A stretch of 64,000 bases of DNA from Cryptomeria japonica (lineage: Eukaryota > Streptophyta > Pinopsida > Cupressales > Cupressaceae): contig NC_081405.1 of the NCBI RefSeq assembly GCF_030272615.1, positions 569,779,095-569,843,094 of the forward strand. The letters run 5' to 3'. The notes beneath the pieces were generated by a model that did not search any database, had not been told where the DNA came from, and saw nothing but the letters and a program-made list of their open reading frames with translations. Numbering within the stretch: the stretch's first letter is position 1; every line of letters starts with the position of its first letter. This document shows, piece after piece, positions 22,611 to 34,500 of this stretch. Position numbers and translations under genes: made by a program.

Positions 22611-22990
22611 TGAAGTAATTTTAGCCATGGCATCCACGACTTGATTTTTCTCTCTTGGTATCTGCTCAAAGTCTAACTTTGCAAAATTTTGTTTTAGGTC
22701 ATCCACCATTCTTTTGTAAGGCATTAATTTCTCATCCTTAGTTTGGTAGTCATTAGTTGCTTGATGAATTACAAGTTGAGAGTCTCGAAAAACATGAAGC
22801 TCCTAGATCTTCCACTGAACTACAATTCGTAATCCAGTTGTTAATGCCTCATATTCTGCTATGTTATTAGTGTAGGGAAATGATAGTCGATATGATTTTG
22901 GTATGGAATCCCCTTGAGGAGTTATGAAGAGAACACCAGCTCCTGCCCCATGCTGTGTGTAAGAGCCGTCAAAGTATAGCTACTAGGGCT
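22611..22990 (-). pseudogene. Second (archaeal-type) RNase H of element E
   Basis: Motifs on the - strand: LYFDGSYTQHGAGAGVLF, NNIAEYEALTTGL and FRDSQLVIHQA, followed by EQIPREKNQVVDAMAK. They are the D-E-D framework of an RNase H I fold of the kind acquired by Tat elements. It sits between the ordinary RNase H and integrase, the usual place. The glycine before the second Asp is Arg (FRDS). There is one stop within the domain near 22798. It would remove RNA from RNA/DNA hybrids during reverse transcription. Confidence 0.85.
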
Positions 22991-23059
22991 TTACATGTGA
23001 TACTGTCAAGATGGATTTGTCTGGGAATTCTGAAGTTAGAGGAACATCATCTATCATGG

Positions 23060-24350
23060 GAGCATCTGCTAACTGATCTGCAATAGCTTGTCCTTTTATT
23101 TCTTTTCAATCCACATACTCAATGTTGAATTCACTCAGGAGCATCACCCATTTGGCTAGTCGCCCGGTAAGCGTTACTTTATTGAGAAGATATTTCAATG
23201 GATCGATTCTTGCAACCAACTTAATTTTATGAGTTAGCATGTAATGTCATAATTTCTATGAAGCAAAGGCCATAGCGAGACATGCATGCTCAATTGGTGT
23301 GTAGTTTAGCTCATATCCTACCAGTGTGCGACTGATGTAGTATACCACCTTCTCTTTGCCCTTAGCAACCTATTGTGCTAAGAGTGCCCCCAGTGCTGTT
23401 GAAGTAGCTGATATGTATAGTAGTAGAGGTTGATCTGAAACTGGTGGTGTCAAAACTAGCAGATTCAAAAGGTAATCTTTGAGTATCTGGAAGGCCTGTT
23501 GACAATTATCATCCCATTTGAATTTGATGTTTTTATGTAACAAGTGCTGAAAAGGATTACATTTATCTACAAGTTGTGCTATGAATCTTCTTATGGACTG
23601 AAGTATCCCTTGCAAAGATCAAAGTTGACTGATATTTCTTAGTGATTGCATCTCTAGGATGGCCTTAAATTTTGTTGGATCGGCTTTGATTCCTCTTTTT
23701 GAGACAATGAATCCCAGGAGCTTCCCAGAGGTTACTCCAAAGACACATTTCTTGGGGTTTAATCTTACTTAATATTTTTCCAACCGATCAAAGACTATTG
23801 AAAGTATGTTCAAATGTGTATCCCTGTCTATTGATTTGCCCAAAAGTTCATCAACATAATCTTCCACAGTAATGTGCATGAGATCATGAAAGATAGTAGT
23901 CATGGCTCTTTGATATGTAGCGCCTGCATTTTTTAGCCCAAAGGGCATGACATTCCAGCAGAAAGTTCCCCAAGGACAAGTAAATGTTGTTTTGTGTTGA
24001 TTTTCAGATGCGATTTTTATTTGATTATAGCCAGAGAATCCATCCATTAAAGATAACATCACATGACCTGCTATGAGATCGATGATCAAGTCAATATTTG
24101 GTAACGAAAAGTCATCCTTAGGACAAGCTTTCTTAACATCTCTGAAATCTGTACATATTCTGATGCTATGATCTGGTTTACTGACAGGCACTAAGTTGGA
24201 GATCCATTCAGCATAATCAATTGGGCATATGAATCTGACATCCAATAATTTCTCAAGCTCTGCTTTGACTAATAATGCCACTTGTGGATGCATCTTTCTT
24301 AATTTTCATTTCACTGGTTTTGCACCCAGTTTAACTGTTAAATGATGCAT
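23060..24350 (-). pseudogene. Reverse transcriptase and RNase H of element E
   Basis: The RT is open from 24293 to 23769 and contains ISNLVPVSKPDHSIRICTDFRDVKKACPKDDFSLP, LSLMDGFSGYNQI, TFCWNVMPFGLKNAGATYQRAM and the active-site box. The box reads YVDEL rather than YVDDL, so one catalytic Asp is Glu. The thumb and connection (FIAQLVDKCNPFQHLL) and the gypsy RNase H (LLLYISATSTALGALLAQ...YISRTLVGYELNYTPIEHACLAM) follow to about 23060, with several stops. This makes the DNA copy of the element. Confidence 0.88.
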
Positions 24351-24399
24351 TACTAAATCCAGATCTAATCCAAGCATATCAGCATATGACCATGGAAAA

Positions 24400-26204
24400 T
24401 TAATTTGTCGCTACGTGAAGAAACTTATGAACTTTGACCTTTTTATCACTATCAAAGATTGAGCTAGGAATATGTTATGCGGAATTTCTTCTGTACCAAT
24501 GTTTGTTTTGATCGTCTTCTCTACCAACATAGATGATTTTTCTTCATATGATGTTGGGAGAATGTCGAGCCTTCCATCTTTGGGTGCCTCAGAGAGGTTA
24601 TCGCCCTTAGATACATCCTTTCTTTTTACTTTTTTGATGTTAGATAGCGCCACGATGTGGTTTTCGCCATAAGACCCTTGATTTGTGTTTTTTTTAATGT
24701 TTTTGCGACTGGAAGGCTTGACACCCTCACCAAAATATGCGATGCTATTGAGTTCTATGGTGTATCTTGCTTTATGGTCCCCAAGGGGGAGATCATCTCG
24801 TATGCCTAGATAGTCAATAAAGGCTTCATCATTTTGGAATGTGTCAAACTGTGCAAATCCTTCATGGTCCCAGTCAATAAGTTGGTGGTGAACAAGTGGA
24901 AGGCCTTGATGTCTTCGAAGTTAGCAGGGCTAAGAGTGAAGATGTAGTTATATTCAGGTATGTCGAGGTAGTCATCGAGGTCATTATTGGCACTCTCATC
25001 ATCTGTCTCGAGCATGAACGAATCCAAATTATCATCACTAGTAGCACATTTTGGGACAGGTGTTCTCATTCTATGTGATTTCGACCTAAAAACCTAGAGG
25101 CAAGGACTATGTGGGATCCTCAAGGGTTGTTTCTTGACCAAATTTGAATTTTCTATAAAATTCTTCTTCTTTTGTGGGTTCACTTGGTTCTTTGAATGTC
25201 TCGGTGAGTTCATTGTCACTGGAGGATTTGTCTGAATCCCATTCCCATTCATTGGAGTCTGTGGAATGGCAATTTTCTTGTTGACCTTTGATGGTTCTGA
25301 TTTGTAACGCTTCTTTTGTCTTTCGAATGCTTTCCTTGGGAGTCATGAAACCAAGTCCTTTCAAGTGTTCCTTTTTGAATGTTAATTTTGGTTGTAAAGG
25401 TTCTATGATGCCTTCCTTTCTTAATCCAAGAGGACTTTTGCCATCATACCCAAATTTTTGTAGGATCTTGAACCCTTTGCCATATTTTTCACATGGTATG
25501 TTGATGTGATCTCATGTATCATTTTCAGGGTCTTTGTAAAGCATTTTGTATAAGTCTTCTTCTTCCACTTCACCCCACTTTTGGAAAATAGTAGGATCCC
25601 ATTTCAATGTAATGATGGATATCCGTTTAGAAGGATGTGATTGTCCATATTCTTTTGGTGAACTCATAACTTGTTGTAAGAACATGGTTTGATTCAAAGT
25701 GTATTCACCCATGCCCTTGTCCTGATATTTCCCTTTAAGCTCACCTTGTTTTGATGTTGAAGGCTTTAATGATTCAGGATCAATATATGCAAAAGAAGGG
25801 ACAACTTCCCTATTACTTGGAATGATCATCTCAATTTTTTGTGTCAAGTTATTGTAGTATATGAATGGATTAGGATCACCATTAACTATTATTTCAACTC
25901 CATTGTGAGGAAACTTAATGCATTGGTGGTATGTAGATGGGACTGCCCTCATTTCATGAATCCAAGGACATCCTAGTAATATATTATATGTGAGATCTAG
26001 GTCTATGACTTGACAAACCACATCCTTTGTAACCAGCCCTACTCTGAGAGGCAAGGTGATTGTGCCCTTGGATGAACGCTCTTCATCATTATATGCCTTG
26101 ATGGTAATTTTATTTGTAGAATTCACAACTCTATCTAAATATCCCAATTGTTTAATAGTGCTCAATGTACAAATGTTTAGACGTGCTCCTTCATCTACCA
26201 AGAC
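24400..26204 (-). pseudogene. Protease and linker region of element E
   Basis: The piece 26201-25512 holds the aspartic protease: MVDEGARLNICTLSTIKQLG (active site written DEG, a form used by Tat-like elements), then a flap-like region and LTYNILLGCPWIHEM. It is followed by acidic, poorly conserved linker pieces at 25364-25107, 25069-24806 and 24653-24411, rich in Glu, Asp and Ser, leading to RT. The protease cuts the polyprotein. Stops separate the pieces. Confidence 0.8.
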
Positions 26205-28704
26205 TCATTTTATTCGATGTTTGTGTATGAAGGATTCAATGTGTAGTGGTGAATTATGTGGTTGACTTATGGAGGCGTCATCGGCTTCTGTGAGTGTAAG
26301 AGAGTGTGGAATGGAAAGGTATCCCACCATGGCTTGAAACTGGTCCGCATTCAGATCAATAGGGACAGAGGTGTCTCTCGAGATTTTGTCAAGAATGGAT
26401 TTATGTGTGGGTGATATACGTAAGAGCTCAAGAATGGATATGAGCATTGGTGTCTTCCCCAACTGTTCTACAAGATCATACTCAGGTTTGGCTGATGAGG
26501 AAGTAGTGTTTTTAGCTGAAGCACCTTGCAAAGTAAATTTACCTCGACGAGTTGTAACATTACATTCAGAGGTAGGTTCGAAAGAAGATCCAATGCCTTT
26601 TAGGACAATCTTGGGTCTTTGGGTAGAATTATTTGGCTTTTTTTCCTTGATGATAATGGTAGAGACATAATTGTCCATTGAAATGTGATTGACAGTTGAA
26701 TCATAGTTATAGGATGCTCTTGTATAGCTGGTCTGCTCATCTATAGCTTTAGCTTTTCCCTTGTCATGTTTTGGGACTAGTTCCTTAAACATCTCATGTT
26801 CTTGATTGGATGAGTGTCCTTCAATCTCAATGTCACCTCTATCAATGAGATCTTGTATGATGTTCTTTAGTCGATGACAATTTCCTATCTTATGTCCCTT
26901 GCTTTTATAAAATTCACAATACTCATCGTCATTCCACCAATTTGGTTTGACCTTTGGCTCATATGGAGGTAGATCTGGGATCGTTATTATTTTGTTTGCC
27001 ACTAAGTTTTTGAAAACAAATTCAAGTGGTTCTCCCAATGGAGTGTACTTCCTTCATGATTTGGAAGTTGTTTGAGTATTTACTTGATTGTTTGTCGAGC
27101 TTGATCCAGAAAAAATGATATTGGGTCATATCATATTGGCATCAACAACACCATCATTGACTATGTTCTTGTTTTTATTCCAAAATCTTGGCTTGTCTTT
27201 TCCTTTATAGTCATCTTTGTTTTCCTTGAATATCTTAATGACTCCTTGTTCAATTAGGACCATCTCTATCGCTAAGCCTTTTTCAATGAAGTCCTTGAAG
27301 GTGGACAAACAAGCTTTTCTGAAGTCATAACCAATGTCTTTGTTAACATTTTGGGTGAACATTTCTACCTTTTATTTTTGTGGAATTTCACAAGAGATTG
27401 CTGGCTAGATTTATCCATCTTTGTAAAAATGATGAAAAAGATTCTCCATCCCTTTGCTTGGTATTGCATAAGGTAGTAACTGATATGTTTGTCTCTATGT
27501 TGTATGAGAGATGTTGGATAAATGCCTTTGCTAAGTCACCCCATGACTTAATACCAGGTGGAAGTTGGGAGAACCATTCCATAGCTTGATCACCTAAGCT
27601 TTGTGGGAATAATCTCATCAAATATGTCTCCTCTACTGCTACCTTGATGCAAGCTATGAAAAATTGTCTTATGTGTGCCTTAGGATCCCCTTTTCCTTTG
27701 TACTTATCAAACTTAGGTGTCACAAAATGTGTAGGAAAAGGAGGCATTGGAATGCTCTTGTCAAATGGATAAGGACATATGTCTCTCATTGTGTAAGTTG
27801 GCTTCAGTGTATTTATATCCTCCATCTTCTTTTGTAAGTCCTTGATTTGTTGTTCCAAATTATTCTTAGGTGGAGACCGACTTCTTGGACCATACCCCAT
27901 GCCTAAACCACTGGGTGGAGGAGGAGCATGTTGCATATATGGATGATATTGATCATACACATGTTCATATGGAGGAGGTCTATAGTGATGTTGCATATAT
28001 GGACCACTTGGTTTAGAGTCATGATGAGGAATGAAATATCTTCTTTGTCCATGTATACTATACTTTATAGGCATTTCATGAGTTTGTTCTAGTGTGTTGC
28101 CCCCAAATTTGACATGGGGTTTCCTTCTGTCCAAATTGTGAACATGCCTTTGGGTATCCAATTGATTTGGTGGTTGGTCCTTAGCATTGGTATGTGATTG
28201 AGTATATTTTTCTACATAAGACTTCCATAATGGTCTGCGAAGGTGAGTATCATATTCTTGACCATGTGTGTATGGGACCTCGGGTTTTTGAAACAAAGAT
28301 GATGGTGATTCAGGCACTATATGTGGTCCTCTATTGCCTCCACTATTAGGCCTCCTTTGATCCATGTTGGAGTGAATTTGTTGCAAAGGTCAATTTTCCA
28401 TTATTTGAGACATGTCAAAATCATGAGGAATCTTGGCTCCACTTTGTGCTATCACTTGTAAGAAATATTGTCTATCTCTCCTCATTATTTCCTCTACCAA
28501 TTGATTAAAACGGTTATCCATAATGGAGTCTTCCACTTCTGCTAAATGTATGGAAAAGTTGTCCATATTGTCATTGTGTGTATCATTGTTGTTTGTAGTG
28601 TCCATGTTCTCAATATTTGGAATATTTCTATAAGCATCCATGTCAGGTAATGTGTTATGATCAGAATTGAAAAAGACATCATTGTCATACTCATAAACAC
28701 TCAT
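26205..28704 (-). pseudogene. gag of element E
   Basis: The frame begins MSVYEYDND at 28704 and is Asn/Asp-rich. A single TGA at 28390-28392 interrupts it, and the same frame continues. A His/Pro/Tyr-rich linker (PPPYEHVYDQYHPYMQHAP) and a coiled coil (NLEQQIKDLQKKMEDI) lead to the Retrotrans_gag domain (AHIRQFFIACIKVAVEET...MEWFSQLPPG.KSWGDLAKAFIQ..., about 27720-27390). After a frame change near 27370 comes the knuckle-like CEFYKSKGHKIGNCHRLKNII (26920-26860) and an acidic tail to 26205. Gag forms the particle that packages the RNA. Confidence 0.88.
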
Positions 28705-29269
28705 GTTTGCAGACTCTTGAGCCTCTTTAGTTTCTCTCTTAGATTTTTGGGAACGGGTTTCAACCTTGAACTAGGTATTGACCAAGATATCTGAGACTAG
28801 ATGAAAATGGAAAGAGTATGGAAGACCAAGAGTTGGATGGAATGTAAATGAATCTGAAGTTTACTTGCCATGTCCAAAGTGTAAGACCAAGTATGTATTT
28901 AGTAGAGTAGGTGTGCCTTCCAAAGAGATGATAGTTTCTCTTGATGAGGTAAGTTGACCTTGACTCTAAGTAAGACCAAATGAGACCCAAAGGTGATAGC
29001 CCTTGATGAGGGACCACTTAGCAAAATGTTGTTGAATGTAGTGTGTTGACAAAGTATGATAAGGACAAGCAAGTGACCTTTTGACTCAAGTTTAGACAAA
29101 TGTGAATGTAATGTAAGGTGTAAAGCAATGATGGAATTTGTGAGACCCAAAGATAGGTTTAATGCTAGATGAAAACCTAAAGAGATAGCCTAGGAAGCTC
29201 AATAATTTTGAAACTGACTGTTCTTGTTTGCTGAATTATGAAAGTTTTTTTTTTTTTTTAATCTTGAAC

Positions 29270-29455
29270 ACAGATGTGCGTGTATACTTCACAGACGCGC
29301 TTAAATGAAACAGACGCTATTCTGTCACACACAGACGTGTTTCTAAGATGTTATAAATGAAAAGTTGCTCAAAAGACATAGATGCATCTCTACCCTTCAC
29401 AGATGCGGTTATATGACACAGACGCGGTTCTGTCAGACACAGATGCGTTTCTGGA
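29270..29455 (-). repeat. GCGTCTGTG repeat block 1 in E leader
   Basis: - strand words in order include CGCATCTGTGT, CGCGTCTGTGT, CGCATCTGTG, TGCATCTATGT, CACGTCTGTGT, AGCGTCTGTTT, CGCGTCTGTG and CACATCTGTGT. It is the same core as at 16966-17195, which lies on the opposite strand. Confidence 0.75.
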
Positions 29456-30649
29456 GATTTTGTGCCATTTTTTCCAATATGTGAAGTTGTTTGTTGTGAC
29501 CAAATCTGGATGTTTGACTGTTTTTCGTGAGAAGATGACATAGTGTTGCTGAAGACTCAATGTTTGCAAGTGTTTAGACTTAAAATGACTCAAAGAAAAG
29601 TGTGTTGTTTGATGTAGAATTGTTTTGCATACACTTGACGACACAAAAGACACAATGTTTTGATGTTTGTTCTTGAATGTTTGATTTTTCAAAATAAGAC
29701 AAGCACAATTCTTATGGTTGACCAGGACAATAGTTGTTGATCCCACATGGGGTTTCCCCTGAGGCTATGCTATTAAGAGCGGATACTTAGATGCTTGACC
29801 CCACTAGCTCCACCCTCGGCACTCACTTCTTGGGGTAGCCAAGCATCAGTCCCCATGAAAACTCCCCTCGGTGAAATTTGCATCTCTACTAAGAACCGTA
29901 TGTGTGTGGGTCGCTCCAGAGGTCCGACCTCCTGACCCAACAACTAGAAGGATTTTGGCTTCTAAATAAAAAAGGTGCTAGTAAGGGCATCTGCTTGTGT
30001 GGCCATACATGCAGCACTTTCAGCTCTGTAAATATAGAAGGCTCCCACTTGGTAGGGGTTACACCCTACAACTGATCAAATAAATTTGATCAAACAGGTT
30101 TATGGGGAGACATAGTGTCGGTATGAACTAATCAGCACACGTTATCCATAGTTTTCACCATGAATACAGTTGTTTATAGTGGTTCAAAAGATGTGGGCTT
30201 TCCTCGCTACCACTTGGGTCGTTCTCTCCTCACTAGTAGTCCTAATGACGACATGGGGAGACAGGCCCTCTAGAGATTAAACAAAAAGAGCCTATTGCCC
30301 AGGACACAAAAGACACTAGTTCAATTTTAGTGCACCAATTGAAGTGTTTGATAATCTATGAAAACAAGACACGTAATAAAGATAAAACCCCTTGCCAAGG
30401 TCTTGCAACAAAGATCTATTAGTAGTTTGGATTGTTTCAAATGATCACCCCTTCCTGCAAACACACATGTTAGGTAAATTTTAGATCCAAAAACTTTGTG
30501 GAATAGGGGCCTTCAACAAAATGATTTTTCTTTCAAGACAAGTTGCACCAATTTCGTTAGCTAGATCTGAAGATGTTAGCTCAAAATAAACTAGATTTTA
30601 AATCAAATGATGAAATACCAAATCAAAGAAACCAAAATATAACCAGTGC

Positions 30650-30800
30650 ACACAAACGCGGTTATCAAAAACACAAACGCTAAATAAATTCTTAGACACG
30701 GTTAAATCTGACACAGATGCGGTTCTCGCATGCAGACACGGTTCTTGAACACAGACGTTCCTGAAGACTTCACAGATGCGACTAAAGAACTTAAACGCAT
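30650..30800 (-). repeat. GCGTCTGTG repeat block 2 in E leader
   Basis: On the + strand the words read ACAAACGCGGTT, CACAAACGC, AGACACGGTT, ACAGATGCGGTT, CAGACACGGTT, ACAGACGTT and ACAGATGCG. These are complements of the GCGTCTGTG core. More degenerate than block 1. Confidence 0.65.
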
Positions 30801-30999
30801 CTCCTAGAATCTGCAAAAAAAATAAAATACTGTCGAAGGTGCACATGCAATTCTAGATGTCACAAACATCGCAAAAAATAAAGAACGCGAACCCAAAGTA
30901 CGCAGATGCGAAAATATCAAAATGTTGTCAGAAATGTCAAATTTGCAACTTCAAAAACATAAAATCTGCAATAAAAGATGTTAAATGCAAAAGGGACAA

Positions 31000-31019
31000 G
31001 AGTCCCACCAGGCATCCCA
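31000..31019 (-). promoter_or_regulatory. Primer-binding site of E (tRNA not identified)
   Basis: The + strand GAGTCCCACCAGGCATCCCA reads exactly like the 3' end of a tRNA: T-arm 3' half, 7-base acceptor strand AGGCATC, then CCA. It lies three bases from the LTR. I could not assign the tRNA from memory. Confidence 0.8.
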
Positions 31020-31022
31020 AAA

Positions 31023-31798
31023 TGTATATGGTGAAAATGGAAACAACAATATTGAAAGACTAAACGAATTCAACCACAAAAGCCTGGCCTAACAACAACA
31101 AAGATCCACCATAACATATGAAGATTACGTAAGACAATGCAAATCAAATGAAATCACAAAGATTATACCATCACATGTCCAATAGGGTTTGAATCTCCAT
31201 TCTTCCTATCTCCATTGATCTTGCTTGATATATTTGCTCTCAAATTTTATGTGCACAAGAGCTCAACAAAGAACGGAAATGTGGTTGCAAGTAGGATCGC
31301 ATATGAAAATTCAAAGGCATAGTGTAATCGAGTAATCATTGGGGGTTGATAATGAAGGAAGCATCTCCTTATATAGAAGACACTATATGAAATAGAGGGA
31401 TAAGATTGAGAGGTGTAAAAGATAAATGGTTGGCTATGATTAGAGGGTAGGTAGAGAAAATAAGAAAATAATAAGAGGGTAGGTAGTGTATGAATTAAGA
31501 GATGAATGACATGTGTCATCGGTAGAAAAGGTTAATGAATTAATTAAATAAATAAAGATTTGTTTAATTAATAGAAGAAGTGAGATCAATTAAATAAATA
31601 AGATATTTATTTAATTTAAGAAAAGGATAATTTAAATAAATAAATGTATTTATTTAAATGAGAAATAAGGCTAGAAGAGGATAAATGAATTAATTAAATA
31701 AATAAAGATTTATTTAATTAATAAAAGAATTAGGATTAAAATAATTAAATAAATAAAGATATTTATTTAATTAGACATAACAATTTTAGGTGTCTACA
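31023..31798 (-). repeat. 5' LTR of element E
   Basis: TGTATATGG...GGTGTCTACA on the + strand; promoter LTR for leftward transcription. TATA (CTATATAAGG, - strand) lies at about 31369-31375. The palindromic TTAATTAAATAAATA units lie at 31535-31780. It is followed by GTAAC, matching the base-perfect duplication at the other end. Confidence 0.93.
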
Positions 31799-31803
31799 GT
31801 AAC

Positions 31804-33357
31804 TATGCATACACGCATGTACCTCCTAAACATCAGTACAATCATTATAACAACTTTGCATATCAAAGTCAATTCCAACCCTGAAACCAATTTCCCCATT
31901 ATAATAACATGAGTCAAAACCATGGCAATTTCATCCAAGGAGGATATGGATTGATGAATACAAAGCATATCATACAATTTGACTTTTCATGAATGATGGT
32001 GTATCCTCATCCCATCCCAAATGAAATCAGAACTGCAGTACCGAAATTCACTAGGAGTAATGCTATCACAAGAGAAGCAGATTGAAAAGCTTTCGATACA
32101 ATCATGGAAGATTTATGCCTCCCATATGAAGATGTTAAAATGAATTTATTCATGCAGTCTTTAACAGAAGATGCATGAGATAAGTTCATAACATTACCCA
32201 ATGCTTCAATAAGTAGCCTTGCAGAGTTTACGAGACTTTTTCTTGAACAGTATGGAGATCAAAATAGCCCTGATTTTGCACTTGATGAAATCATAAGTAT
32301 CAAAAAAGAACCTAATGAGACAGTAGTCGATTTTAATAGAAGATTTAACAAAGTTATAAACAAAAATCCTAATAGCATAAAACCAGTCCCAGAAGTAAGC
32401 ATCTTGTACTACATAAATGCCTTTGACAACAAGACAAATTATGAACTCAGAACAAAAAACCCTACAACTCTTCAAGGAGTTATGAAACCTACCACAACTA
32501 TAGAAAACAATAGAAAAGTTGTTGGGAGAATTGGGAAGAGAGAAGATACTAGGTTGTTCAACTCAAAGGCTCCCAAACAAACTAAAGATGACGATAAATA
32601 GGACAAGGTATTAAATGTTCTACAAGATTTATCTGTGAAGGTAAATAAAATAGAAAAACAATAGTTCTTCTATCATGATAGTCCCAGACTACACGATATG
32701 CCTTACAACACTACTTGGAACGATGGGAAACTAGTGGAGAAGAGTCAAAAGGATAATATGCAAATACCAGATCCTTTGAAAAGAATTGTTAATCAAGTGT
32801 CAGATGATAACCTTTGGTGCTTTTCCTGTGACATGCCACATTCTCCTTACCAATGTATAGTGGCAAAGAAGTTGCAAGAAGAAAAAGAAGAATGTGAAGG
32901 GTATATAGATGACCACACCATAAATTTTTTATCATTCAAATAATACAACTCATTTAAGGAAGAGGGGGATGGTGATGTAAGTTCGAGATGGATCAATCAA
33001 CAATGTTGGATGCAGAAAATATTCTCAGACAAGGAAGAAGAAATCAAACTTAGGGTCCCCACTAAAGAAGAAAGGGAAAGAATCACAGCGGCTGCAGTGG
33101 AACAAGACAAAATAACCTGTGCTCTCAGAAATGAAACCATAAACCTTGAGCAGGGAAAGCCCTACGGAATGTTCATGAAAGAAGTCAATAAAATATCTAA
33201 GCCAATAAATAGAATGAGTAATATCCAAGATAAGGACCCATACAAAACCAAAGAGAAAGAGGTTCAGCTAACAAAAATGCAAAAGGGAGAGAGGGAGAAT
33301 ATGATAGCTACTTCTCCAATACTCATTGCACATCATTTGACATTGCCAATGCTTTGA
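31804..33357 (+). pseudogene. gag of element B, C-terminal part
   Basis: This continues the frame cut by E: a Tyr/Asn/Gln-rich linker, then a Retrotrans_gag domain (AWKAFDT-like region, FITLPNASISSLAEFTRLFLEQYG, DEIISIKKEPNETVVDFNRRFNKVI, about 32090-32420). A knuckle-like CFSCDMPHSPYQC lies near 32818-32856, then a charged tail (33010-33357). Stops lie near 31893, 31990, 32599 and 32941. The short knuckle spacing (CX2CX3HX4C) is unusual and may be a deletion or a family trait. Confidence 0.8.
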
Positions 33358-33489
33358 CATAAATGAAAGTCTTTCTGCCATTGCTTGAGATGATGAAGTT
33401 CCTAGAATATAGAGAGAAGACTCTAAGATGATCACAAATGTCTCAGGAAATAAAGTGAAAGAACACAAGTAGGGTTGTCAAGATAATAA

Positions 33490-33930
33490 TGGTGAACATG
33501 ATCCATCTCTAGCCATTTATTTTGGATTGACAATAACAAAAAATCCTTCACAAGTAGATCCCTTTTACCTAATTCTAATGATCAATAATATGATGATTAA
33601 AAACTGCATGATTCAATCAGGAGCAACAATAATTGTTATGCCTATAGGAGTCATGAAAGAGCTTGGAATGGGGGTGGATATGACATTTGGAAAGTGTTAC
33701 ACTATGGATAATAGATCTATTCCAGTGGTGGGTGTTATGAAAGATGTAGATTTCAAGCTAGCAGCATGCCCCGAAGCATCCTACAAGACAAACATCATGG
33801 TAGTGGATGTCCCTTTTAATTATGAAATTTTATTATCCAAACAGTGGTCAAACTTGATAGGGGGACATGTCCAATTGGATTTGTCATATGCAACCATACT
33901 AGTGAATGGACATGAAGTGAGAATTGAAAG
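33490..33930 (+). pseudogene. Aspartic protease of element B
   Basis: The frame open from 33527 shows MIQSGATIIVMPIGVMKELG, where the usual IDSGA active-site Asp is Gln, then YKTNIMVVDVPFNYEILLSKQW, typical of the C-terminal half of gypsy proteases. If the reading is right the enzyme is dead. It is directly followed, in the same frame, by the RNase H-like domain. Confidence 0.75.
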
Positions 33931-34079
33931 AGAGCTTCATTCATCATATATTAATGAGGATGTGGAAACGCTTGAGCCAATATGTTTTATTCAGTCAAAC
34001 ATGGATAAATTTAAAGTACAATTGGCAAAGCCAAAGACTGAGGATTTGTCTCCAATTGAGTCTTACATCAAAGAAACAA

Positions 34080-34500
34080 ATGATCAAGTGTGGTGCATGT
34101 ACTTTGATGGCTCATGCAGTAAGGAAGGAAGTGGAGTTGGGATTCTATTCATTTCACCTAGTGGAGAAACATTTGAGTATTCTTTCAAGTTAATATTTGA
34201 ATGTACCAACAATATTGCTAAATAGGAGGCTCTAATTACAGGACTAGACCTAGCCGTTAAGCATGGAATTAAAATCCTTAGTGTATTTGGGGACTCAGAA
34301 CTAATAGTGTCCCATGTTAAGAAAAGATATGCCTCTAAATATATCAGACTGAAGTAATATAGGAATGTAGTGTGGGACACCATTAAATTGTTTGATGCCT
34401 TTCAGATAAATTGGGTTGATAGGTCAAAAAACATAATGGTTGACTTTCTAGCAAATATTACACTAAAGGAAAATGATATGACATTGAATTGGATATCATA
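34080..34500 (+). pseudogene. RNase H-like domain of B placed before RT
   Basis: Motifs in order: WCMYFDGSCSKEGSGVGILF, CTNNIAK.EALITGLDLAVKHGI, FGDSELIVSHVKK and VDRSKNIMVDFLA. They correspond one to one with the second RNase H of E (YFDGS, NNIAEYEAL, RDSQLVI, REKNQVVDAMA). The catalytic Glu of AEY reads Lys. The domain lies between protease and RT, whereas E and described Tat elements have it after the RT-linked RNase H. One stop lies inside (TAG after NIAK) and two follow KKRYASKYIRLK. Confidence 0.85.

Larger units (their letters stand above)
28705..30999 (-). other. Long 5' leader of element E
   Basis: 2.3 kb between the primer site and gag hold no supported gene. Two blocks of GCGTCTGTG-type repeats lie in it, at 29270-29455 (eight copies) and 30650-30800 (about seven copies), reading in the gag direction. 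29244-29261 is a poly-T run. 29750-29960 is richer in G+C, with short inverted repeats such as GGTCCGACC, and may fold as a packaging or translation leader (inference). Confidence 0.65.
15653..31798 (-). mobile_element. Element E: 16.1 kb Tat-like Ty3/gypsy element carrying an antisense gene
   Basis: Identical-length LTRs (776 bp each), a perfect 5-bp duplication GTAAC (15648-15652 and 31799-31803), a tRNA primer site and a polypurine tract define it. Transcription runs leftwards. Order: leader, gag, protease, RT, RNase H, second (archaeal-type) RNase H, integrase with GPY motif, then a 4.8 kb 3' region holding an oppositely oriented plant mobile domain gene. The extra RNase H and the large size fit the Tat group. 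LTRs differ at about 27 of 776 positions by eye (3-4%), making E the youngest nested gypsy insertion here. Confidence 0.93.

Noticed and set aside
29760-29960. tRNA or structured ncRNA gene in the E leader
   Set aside because: The segment is G+C-rich with short inverted repeats, but no cloverleaf or A/B box pair could be made out.
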